NCBI GenBank assembly: GCA_017555205.1
Contig: JAFZGW010000024.1
Coordinates: 1 to 64,000 of the forward strand
Direction of reading: 5' to 3'
Source: Akkermansia sp.
GTDB taxonomy: Bacteria; Verrucomicrobiota; Verrucomicrobiia; Verrucomicrobiales; Akkermansiaceae
DNA length: 64,000 bases
Both the position numbers and the translations under genes were made by a program. This document shows positions 16,693-22,939 of this stretch, piece after piece (position 1 is the stretch's first letter; the number at the start of each line of letters is the position of its first letter). The notes beneath the pieces are model-generated. The model was given only the letters and a program-made list of their open reading frames with translations, did no database searches and was not told the DNA's origin.

Positions 16693-16721
16693 TTGACCTT
16701 ACGAGCCGGTAATGGTAGATT
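16693..16721 (+). promoter_or_regulatory. Promoter of U32-like gene pair
   Basis: TTGACC, 17 bp, TAGATT, ending 9 nt before ATG 16731. It excludes the in-frame GTG at 16722 as a start. Confidence 0.6.
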
Positions 16722-16730
16722 GTGGAAGTA

Positions 16731-17699
16731 ATGATGAACATGCGCGACAAGTTGAGATGGCCGGAGGCGGAGTGGGATGTCTCGGGCGCTTTTGCGAAAG
16801 ATGCCGTATTGCTGCGCTTTCATGATTTTTGCCGCGAGCAGTTGGGGTATGCCCCCTTTGCCGTGGTGCATGGTTCGCCGCTGTTTCGCTGGAATTGTGG
16901 GCGCGTGTTGAGCTTGTTGCAGCGTAGTGAAACGGAAATCAATACGGCTGCTGCCGGTTATGTGAAGCGCGGTATTCCGGTGGATTTGACATTCACCAAT
17001 CCGCTGTTGCGGGAAGAGGATATGAAGAATATGCTCGGCAATCGTCTGCTGAGTTTCTTTGCCGCACAGAGCACGCCCACCGTGCGGCATGCTGTTATCA
17101 TAGGTTCAGAGCCGCTCTATGCTCATGTGAAAACCAATTACCCGCAGTTGAAGACCGTTTCCTCCATTTTGCGTATCACCTGCGACGGTGGTAAGGGTAA
17201 GCTCGATTCGTACCTGCGGTTGGCTGAGAGATATGATAAGGTGATGATTCACCCGGATGATGTCGTCAACTACGAATTGCTGGATAAATTGGAGGATAAA
17301 GGGCGCTACGAATTGATATTGAATGAATATTGTATGCGTAATTGCCCTATGCGCGCCTACCACTATACCACCATGGCTGAGCAGGCTTTCGATATAGATG
17401 GCTACGATACTACTAAATTTTACAAAGCATTGGAGCGCAATGGTTGCAGTAATTTGCCGGCCATGCTTACCGACCCCCGGGTGGGGGTGGCGGCACTGAG
17501 TACACCCGAGATTGACAGGCTATACGATATGGGGTTCCGTAAGTTTAAGCTGCAGGGGCGTGCTCACCCGAATGCCCTGCCGCTCATTAATGACATGCTG
17601 CGTTTTATGCTGCCTGCTACCGGGGAGTCGGACACCCTGGGGCTGAGCATAGCTACCGCTTTTCTTGAAAGTTTCACCCCGCTGACAACCGAGGTATGA
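16731..17699 (+). CDS. U32-peptidase-like TIM-barrel protein (first of a pair)
   Basis: About 322 residues, cytoplasmic. Two motifs recall the peptidase U32 superfamily (UbiU/V, YhbU, RlhA): LNEYCMRNCPMRAYHY near residue 203 with a Cys-x-x-x-Cys pair, and LSTPEIDRLYDMGFRKFKLQGR near 270, like the U32 GI..fKi.GR turn. Other conserved-looking elements are PVDLTFTNPLL and LKTVSSILRITCD. Known U32 proteins carry Fe-S clusters or modify RNA/ubiquinone, but this one is divergent and its activity is unknown. Its stop codon overlaps the ATG of a paralog. Candidate starts are ATG 16731, 16734 and 16740. Confidence 0.65.
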   Translation: MMNMRDKLRWPEAEWDVSGAFAKDAVLLRFHDFCREQLGYAPFAVVHGSPLFRWNCGRVLSLLQRSETEINTAAAGYVKRGIPVDLTFTNPLLREEDMKNMLGNRLLSFFAAQSTPTVRHAVIIGSEPLYAHVKTNYPQLKTVSSILRITCDGGKGKLDSYLRLAERYDKVMIHPDDVVNYELLDKLEDKGRYELILNEYCMRNCPMRAYHYTTMAEQAFDIDGYDTTKFYKALERNGCSNLPAMLTDPRVGVAALSTPEIDRLYDMGFRKFKLQGRAHPNALPLINDMLRFMLPATGESDTLGLSIATAFLESFTPLTTEV

Positions 17700-18685
17700 A
17701 CACCGATTTTCTGATTCAGGATTACTTGCCGCATGCCACCTGGAGTGTAGGTGGCGGGTTGCTGCACGGCCACACCATGCTGCAGCTGTGCGAGGGGATG
17801 GCTAAAGAGATGAAAGGGATACGCAGCCTGCGCGCGCTACACCTGACCCCCGCTTGCTCATGGTCGCTCGATTGGTCGGTGCAGCGCTCCATGACTACCC
17901 CCACGGCTTATTTGCGAGTGTTGGGGCTTACAGACCAATTGAGACAGCCGCTTTGCCTGAACTTCGACAATCCCTATGTAGCCAAAGCTATGGTGGAGGA
18001 CGGTTTCGGGTTGTTCCTTGTGGATGAACTGCTGCGGCACAACCCAACCGGGCTCAATTCCGTAGCCGTGGCCGATGACCGTGTGGCTTTTGTCCTGCGT
18101 CGGCAATTTCCCAAACTGCGACTTGTGGCTCACATGAACCGCTGCGTTTGCGAACAGGGAGAGCCCGATGCTGACTTCATTAACCAACTTTTGCAAGTTT
18201 ACCACGAGGTGCAACTCTACCCGGGGAGCCTGCGTAGGGAAGGGGTGGTGCAAGCCCTGAGTGCGCCGGAACGCTGTACAGTGGTGGTGAATGATTTGTG
18301 CCGTCGCGGCAGTCGCGCGGCGCATGCTCAGGTTCTGCTGCTGCTGGCGCAGATGCGCGTGCGCTCATACGATTTTAACTATAAGGTGCAGCTCAGCGAG
18401 CAACTTTCTGCCTTGCTGGCACCGCCGGCCGCCCCCGGCAATACTCTTAGCCGTGCGGAATTGAAGGAGCTTTATGCACAGGGGCTGCGCTCATTCCATG
18501 TGCAGGCGGAGCAGTACCACAATGGGTTAACCCCTGCATGGGTGCTCATGAACTACCTGCTCACGGCTGACCCGCAGTACAGCCACAAGGTGTCGCTGCT
18601 TATTTACAAGGTGCTTAGCTATCTCAACGGCGATATCCCCCCTCTGTCCGGCGGGCTTACTCCCTTTACCCTGCGGTACCCCTGA
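17696..18685 (+). CDS. Degenerate U32-like paralog (second of a pair)
   Basis: 329 residues, overlapping the preceding gene by 4 bp (ATGA). The order of segments matches the first protein: a short N-terminal region, QPLCLNFDNPYVAKAMVEDG (like VDLTFTNPLLREED), FPKLRLVAHMNRC (like YPQLKTVSSILRI), VVNDLCRRGSRAAHAQ in place of ILNEYCMRNCPMRAYH, and LSRAELKELYAQGLRSFHVQ in place of LSTPEIDRLYDMGFRKFKLQ. The second Cys and the KLQGR motif are lost, so it looks like a non-catalytic partner, perhaps forming a heterodimer (inference). Confidence 0.65.
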   Translation: MNTDFLIQDYLPHATWSVGGGLLHGHTMLQLCEGMAKEMKGIRSLRALHLTPACSWSLDWSVQRSMTTPTAYLRVLGLTDQLRQPLCLNFDNPYVAKAMVEDGFGLFLVDELLRHNPTGLNSVAVADDRVAFVLRRQFPKLRLVAHMNRCVCEQGEPDADFINQLLQVYHEVQLYPGSLRREGVVQALSAPERCTVVVNDLCRRGSRAAHAQVLLLLAQMRVRSYDFNYKVQLSEQLSALLAPPAAPGNTLSRAELKELYAQGLRSFHVQAEQYHNGLTPAWVLMNYLLTADPQYSHKVSLLIYKVLSYLNGDIPPLSGGLTPFTLRYP

Positions 18686-18751
18686 GTAGTTGATTCCCAT
18701 GCGGTAAGCCTCCTCGCTCCGTATCAATATCGCGGGTGCACCAAGACACAG

Positions 18752-18788
18752 AAAAGCCTCTCACGTTCATCACGTAAGAGGCTTTCTT
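18752..18788. terminator. Hairpin terminator between gene pair and tRNA-Leu
   Basis: Stem AAAGCCTCT..ACGT / ACGT..AGAGGCTTT with one C-A mismatch and a short loop; T-rich on both outer sides, so it can serve both the plus-strand genes and the minus-strand tRNA. Confidence 0.7.
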
Positions 18789-18789
18789 A

Positions 18790-18871
<82 letters not shown>

Positions 18872-19002
18872 ATCGGATTTCGCACTTGGTGCGCCGCAAC
18901 TATACACGAATATCAGACGGATTGCAAGCTTTTTTCGTAAAAAAATGTAATTTTTTGCAAAAAAAATGGGAAAAATACTAAAAAATAGCAGATTGGGCGA
19001 TG

Positions 19003-19401
19003 TTAACGGCGCTTTGAACCGGCGTAAGAGCCGGATTTGTTGTAGTAGCGAGTGGTGTCGCCGCTTTTTTGTGCACTACCGGAGTAGGAGCCGCTTTGAT
19101 TGTAATAGCGGGTGGAGTTTCCACTTTGCTGAGAACTGCCGGCGAAGGAGCCGCTTTTGTTGTAATAGCGTGTAGTGTTACCGCTTTGTTGTGAGCTACC
19201 CGCGAAGGAACCGCTCTTGTCGTAGTAACGAGTAGTGTTGCCGCTCTTTTGTGAACTGCCGATAAATGAACCGCTCTTGTCGTAGTATCGGGTGGTATTT
19301 CCGCTGGTTTCGGTGCGACCTATGTTGCTGCCATTCGCACCGTAGAAAGAATCTGCGAGGGCGGGCAGGGCAAGTGCAAGTATCAGGATAAGTGCTTTCA
19401 T
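19003..19401 (-). CDS. Secreted protein made of 20-residue tandem repeats
   Basis: 132 residues: signal peptide MKALILILALALPALA, then six near-identical 20-residue units with consensus SGNTTRYYDKSGSFAGSSQQ, ending in a basic KRR. Each unit carries Gly-Asn-x-Thr-Arg-Tyr-Tyr and Lys-Ser-Gly-Ser; the last ones vary (SGDTTRYYNKSGSYAG). At DNA level this is a 60-bp tandem array, so it may change in length by slippage or recombination. No catalytic residues are seen. Similar Y-D-x-S-G-x repeats occur in uncharacterised bacterial proteins. The Met at 19401 begins the signal peptide; an upstream in-frame Met adds a non-signal stretch and is less likely. Confidence 0.8.
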   Translation of the reverse strand: MKALILILALALPALADSFYGANGSNIGRTETSGNTTRYYDKSGSFIGSSQKSGNTTRYYDKSGSFAGSSQQSGNTTRYYNKSGSFAGSSQQSGNSTRYYNQSGSYSGSAQKSGDTTRYYNKSGSYAGSKRR

Positions 19402-19467
19402 GAGTGTGTATGGTTTCTTCCTTCTTTCCTTGTACTCTAATTCGGTTTCCGTTACAAGCAAAAAAAC

Positions 19468-19495
19468 TTGAAAGTTATGTATGTTTTGATAGAAT
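19468..19495 (+). promoter_or_regulatory. Promoter of membrane-protein pair
   Basis: TTGAAA, 16 bp, TAGAAT. The -10 overlaps the in-frame ATG at 19494, so ATG 19518 (preceded by GAGG) is the real start. Confidence 0.6.
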
Positions 19496-19517
19496 GACCG
19501 TTGAGGTAAATGATTCT

Positions 19518-20429
19518 ATGAAGTTGGCCAATACGGAGCTTGGGTTGTGCGACCGCGAGTGGGTGGAGCGTGTGCTTCAACCGGGGGAGGAGTTGTTGAT
19601 GGTGTGCAAGCCGCAGGCGCGCCTGTGGCGCTCCGAATATTCGGACGGCGCGCTATTTGCGATAGTGTGGATAGCTGCGGTTTGTGGATTTTCGAGTGTT
19701 TTGGTGCCTCATGTTCTTTCGGAAGCGTTTGAAAAACCGGCGGGACTGCTGGTGCTGCTGTTTATGCTGCCTTTCTGGTTGGTGAGTGCAGTTTTTATCT
19801 CGCTGCCATGGCTCAACCGTGCGGTTGCGCGGCGCACGATATACCTGTTGACAAATCGCCGTGCGGTGGTGCTGGCTCCCAACTATTTGATGCGCCCCAC
19901 GCAGACGGATTACCCCCTTGTGCCTGACATGATTCAGGATGTTAGGGTTCGCCCCGATGGCAGCGGTGATGTGGTGCTGGGGTATGAAGAGTGTAACAGC
20001 AGGCATGGCACCCATTTGGAACCGAAGGGATTCATGCGCGTGCCGCAAGTACAGCAGGTTTCCGCCATAGTGCGCGAGTATATGCCCGAGCCGCCGCCTA
20101 TGCCTCCCCCTGCTGCACCGGAGATGTGGGTGCCAGCGTCCGCCGGTGGTTGCGGGGCGGATGACGCTCCGCCGGCGGAGTTTCCGAATGTTCTCACTCT
20201 GATTGTGGGTGGGCTGTTTTTGGCAGCTGGTTCTGTGGGGGTGGTGAAGTCTGTGCAGCAAGTGCTCAATGGGCAGCTTTACGGTTGGGTTATGACGATA
20301 ATCAGCGTGGGCTTTCCCGCCTTGTTTGCTTGGGCCGGTTGGCAGGCCGTATGTGGCTGGGTACAGAGTTTTAAGGAATACCGCAAGCAAAGAAGATTTA
20401 TTGCTGACTTGAAAAAGAAGGAAAAATAG
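19518..20429 (+). CDS. Membrane protein with PH-like module (paralog 1)
   Basis: 303 residues. Two predicted transmembrane segments near residues 44-65 and 75-95 (GLLVLLFMLPFWLVSAVFI) are followed by RTIYLLTNRRAVVL, the pattern of bacterial PH-like domains (YxLTNxR), then a Pro-rich stretch and two further hydrophobic segments (VLTLIVGGLFLAAGSVGVV and VMTIISVGFPALFAWAGW). The protein aligns with the downstream gene from its first residues (ELGLCDREW / ELGLSRRDG). Probably an inner-membrane protein. The downstream paralog adds a DUF3592-like C-terminus that this one lacks. Four bases separate the two genes. Function unknown. Confidence 0.65.
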   Translation: MKLANTELGLCDREWVERVLQPGEELLMVCKPQARLWRSEYSDGALFAIVWIAAVCGFSSVLVPHVLSEAFEKPAGLLVLLFMLPFWLVSAVFISLPWLNRAVARRTIYLLTNRRAVVLAPNYLMRPTQTDYPLVPDMIQDVRVRPDGSGDVVLGYEECNSRHGTHLEPKGFMRVPQVQQVSAIVREYMPEPPPMPPPAAPEMWVPASAGGCGADDAPPAEFPNVLTLIVGGLFLAAGSVGVVKSVQQVLNGQLYGWVMTIISVGFPALFAWAGWQAVCGWVQSFKEYRKQRRFIADLKKKEK

Positions 20430-20432
20430 ATA

Positions 20433-21506
20433 ATGTGTATCGATGAATTAGGTTTAAGCCGTCGAGATGGGGAGCGTGTGCGTAAGGTGTTGGGGGATTC
20501 GGAACGCCTGGTTCTGGTCGCAAAGCCACGCGGGTGCATGCGCTTGGCAGCGGCTTTTCCCTCTCTACTGGTGGGTGCGGTACTAGCTGTTTTTTTGAGT
20601 GTCGGTGCGTATATGTTCGGCGATAAATGGTGGGTGACAGTGCTGTTGTTTTCGCCTTTCTGGCTGGTGGCGTTGGTGTTTTTGAGCTCTCCGTTGCGTT
20701 ACCGGTGGCGTATGGGGCGCACGCTCTATGTGCTGACGAATAGGCGTGCTATTGTGTTCGAACAGCTCAGAATGTGGCGTAGCCGCTGTATTTGTTGGCC
20801 CCTGTTCCCGGGGCTAATTAAGAAGGTTACGAAAGAAAAGGTGGATTTAGGTAGCCTGATTTTTGATTATGAGATGCGCTACTCCTTCGACTCGCGCAAG
20901 CGAGTGCCGGAACCGGTAGGATTTTTAGCCGTGCCGCAGCCCGATGTCGTGCAACAGCTCGTGCAGGAGCAGTTGGCTGCTGTGCCGGCAGGTGCGGCTC
21001 CCTTCGCGTATCGCCCTACTGTGTTGCGCTCTCCGGCTCCGTTGCTGGATGCTTGGGGCACCCCGCTTTCTAAGCAGCCGGAGGAGGCTAAAGATGATAA
21101 GAGAACCATTATGACCTGTGGCGCGGCTTTTGTATTTGGCGCTACTATTTCTGTGGCTGTGGGGCTGGGTTTGCTGCACACGGAGTACCGCTTGGCGCAT
21201 GAGGGCTTGCGCACTACCGCTACCGTGCTGCGTATGGAAGGGAGTGCTAATTCCGGCTATTTCCCGGAACTGCAATTTACGGATACCGCAGGAACCACAC
21301 ATGTGCTGAAGTACAACATCAGTACCGATAATTACCCCAAAGGACATCGGTTGCCAATCGTTTACTTGCCCTCCGACCCTGAGTCTTTGCGTATTGTAAC
21401 GGACTCCCCGAGCCCCGGTTTGATTTTTACTCTGGGCGGCGGATTTATTATGCTGCTGGGGGCTTGTATTTTGAGGATGGGTATCAAGATAAATTGCAAA
21501 AAGTGA
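20433..21506 (+). CDS. Membrane protein with PH-like and DUF3592-like parts (paralog 2)
   Basis: 357 residues. N-terminal half parallels the preceding protein: two hydrophobic segments (LVGAVLAVFLSVGAYMF; VTVLLFSPFWLVALVFL) then RTLYVLTNRRAIVF. The C-terminal part carries a DUF3592-like pattern: a transmembrane helix, LRTTATVLRMEGS, YFPELQFTDTAGTTH, LPIVYLPSDPESLRIV, then a final helix (GLIFTLGGGFIMLLGACIL). DUF3592 proteins are membrane proteins of unknown role. The pair is translated as an operon from the promoter at 19468-19495. Confidence 0.65.
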   Translation: MCIDELGLSRRDGERVRKVLGDSERLVLVAKPRGCMRLAAAFPSLLVGAVLAVFLSVGAYMFGDKWWVTVLLFSPFWLVALVFLSSPLRYRWRMGRTLYVLTNRRAIVFEQLRMWRSRCICWPLFPGLIKKVTKEKVDLGSLIFDYEMRYSFDSRKRVPEPVGFLAVPQPDVVQQLVQEQLAAVPAGAAPFAYRPTVLRSPAPLLDAWGTPLSKQPEEAKDDKRTIMTCGAAFVFGATISVAVGLGLLHTEYRLAHEGLRTTATVLRMEGSANSGYFPELQFTDTAGTTHVLKYNISTDNYPKGHRLPIVYLPSDPESLRIVTDSPSPGLIFTLGGGFIMLLGACILRMGIKINCKK

Positions 21507-21552
21507 AACTGACAAAAAATTAAAAAAATAATGCTAAAAATGTTTTTTCTGC

Positions 21553-21581
21553 TTGACTCCTCATTTTTTATATGCTAAACC
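21553..21581 (+). promoter_or_regulatory. Possible promoter of second PEP-CTERM gene
   Basis: TTGACT, 17 bp, TAAACC, about 60 bp before ATG 21645. The -10 match is weak. Confidence 0.35.
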
Positions 21582-21644
21582 ATAGCTGATAGGTGGGTTT
21601 TATCTGCCTACCCGTCCGAAAATCTGCAAACCTATAAACACGAT

Positions 21645-22412
21645 ATGAAAAAGACATTGTCAATTCTTGCCACCGTAGCGCTCTCTTTGTGTGCTACTAC
21701 GAGCTATGCGAAGGAAGTTATTCTGAAGCCGTATGCGGAATATATAGAGTCCCCCACTATTTCCGAGGTTATTGCACCCGGAGCAACTCTTATTAACTCG
21801 GAGACCGGCAAAGTAGTAGAGTACGACGTCAAAGCCGAGCCGCCGGTAGCACCTCCTTTCGATATTACGCAGGGGCTGATTGTTTGGAATATTGAAATGG
21901 CAAACAAATACAATGAACCGATTTCGTTGGAGGAGGTTTCTGAAACAGCGGGTGATTCGGCCATAAAGATAACGGAGTATGATACACTCGTGCTTGATTT
22001 TACATCGGGTTCTTTGAAGCTGGGTGGTCCGACGGATGCTGAATATATGGTTCTCATGTTCCGCTCTAGAACAGCCTTCGGTGATGATTTCGTAGAATGG
22101 TATTCTACGAATGAGGTACCCATTATTGCTAGATTTACCAATGGCGATTATCTGGCCTACGTTATCGACGACACTTGTGACGAGCTGACAGAAGATGAAA
22201 ATATTCCCGGTTTGTTGGTTCCCAATGCCGCTTCTACCATGGGTGGTTTGGTGTTCTTCAATGAGAGTGTAGCTCCGGAGGTTCTTGAGGCCGAGGTTGA
22301 ACGGGGAACTGTCCCGACTCCTTCGACCCCCGCTGTTCCTGAGCCCTCCACGGCTACACTGAGCCTGTTGGCACTGGCAGGTCTTGCCGCTCGCCGTCGC
22401 CGCAAGGCATGA
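21645..22412 (+). CDS. PEP-CTERM protein, short
   Basis: 255 residues with a signal peptide (MKKTLSILATVALSLCATTSYA) and a C-terminal PEPSTATLSLLALAGLAARRRRK tail split as PEPSTATLSLLALAG then basic residues. The mature region is acidic and lacks repeats; VEWYSTNEVPIIARFTNGDYLAY hints at a beta-rich fold. No catalytic motif recognised. A terminator follows directly. Probably an exported protein sorted by an exosortase-like enzyme encoded elsewhere. Confidence 0.8.
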   Translation: MKKTLSILATVALSLCATTSYAKEVILKPYAEYIESPTISEVIAPGATLINSETGKVVEYDVKAEPPVAPPFDITQGLIVWNIEMANKYNEPISLEEVSETAGDSAIKITEYDTLVLDFTSGSLKLGGPTDAEYMVLMFRSRTAFGDDFVEWYSTNEVPIIARFTNGDYLAYVIDDTCDELTEDENIPGLLVPNAASTMGGLVFFNESVAPEVLEAEVERGTVPTPSTPAVPEPSTATLSLLALAGLAARRRRKA

Positions 22413-22443
22413 GCAGCAAAGCTGTAAATCTTTAGTTAATAGG

Positions 22444-22490
22444 CAATTCGCTCGTGTGCAGAAATTACTGCATGCGAGCGAATTGTTTTT
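22444..22490 (+). terminator. Terminator after second PEP-CTERM gene
   Basis: Long stem CAATTCGCTCG / CGAGCGAATTG with an inner TGCAG/CTGCA stem, closed by AAATTA, followed by five T. Confidence 0.92.
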
Positions 22491-22524
22491 GTAGTCGCTT
22501 TGCATACCTTTTGGGGATACGTAT

Positions 22525-22602
22525 TGCCTCAAAAAAACAGTCACCGAAAAGTGGATGCCTCAAAATTGCGGTCACCGAAATTCTAGCGGATAATTGACTC
22601 AA
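22525..22602. repeat. IS21-like multiple terminal repeats (IS remnant)
   Basis: TGCCTCAAAA-NNN-CNGTCACCGAAA appears twice (22525-22550 and 22556-22581, period 31), and a weaker third copy TGACTCAAAA begins at 22594. Tandem short repeats of this kind at one end resemble the multiple terminal repeats of IS21-family elements. No intact transposase lies next to them. Confidence 0.45.
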
Positions 22603-22628
22603 AAATTCTCCGGAAGGGGGTGGAAAAC

Positions 22629-22892
22629 TCATAAAATGCTCTCGGGTTTCATGAGACTGAAGAGCTTTTTTAGGGATTTTTGGATATTTTCCTGTAATTC
22701 GATGGGGTCGAGAGATTCTTTCAGAGACACAAGGTTTCTTTTCCTCGCCCCGTCTTTCATTTGTTCCATGACTCTTTCTTTCGTACGGAGTGCGTGCTTT
22801 GTCGTATTTCTTTTTCGTTTTGCCTGTGACTGGATTTTTGAGGCAATGCGGCCACTCTCAAAAAGTGTCGTACCCTCGGAAAATGCTTGCAA
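22629..22892 (-). pseudogene. Possible transposase C-terminal fragment
   Basis: An 87-residue open frame, very basic and hydrophilic (TTKHALRTKERVMEQMKDGA, then RKRNLVSLKESLDPIELQEN), beginning next to the IS-like repeats. The helical, Lys/Arg-rich composition and the Leu-Asp-Pro-x-x-L-x-x-x-I segment suggest the tail of a DDE transposase, but this cannot be proved by eye. It contains the sequence TTTTTGAGGCAATGCGG (22835-22851), which recurs at 29147-29163. No partner or upstream part of the protein is seen. The rest of the 22413-22939 interval holds nothing else recognisable. Confidence 0.3.
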
Positions 22893-22914
22893 TGGCGGAG
22901 CATTGGTGTATAGT
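22887..22914 (+). promoter_or_regulatory. Promoter of Pmp-like PEP-CTERM gene
   Basis: TTGCAA, 16 bp, TATAGT, about 25 bp before ATG 22940. Confidence 0.6.
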
Positions 22915-22939
22915 GGAAAGATAATTCACCGAGTTTTTT

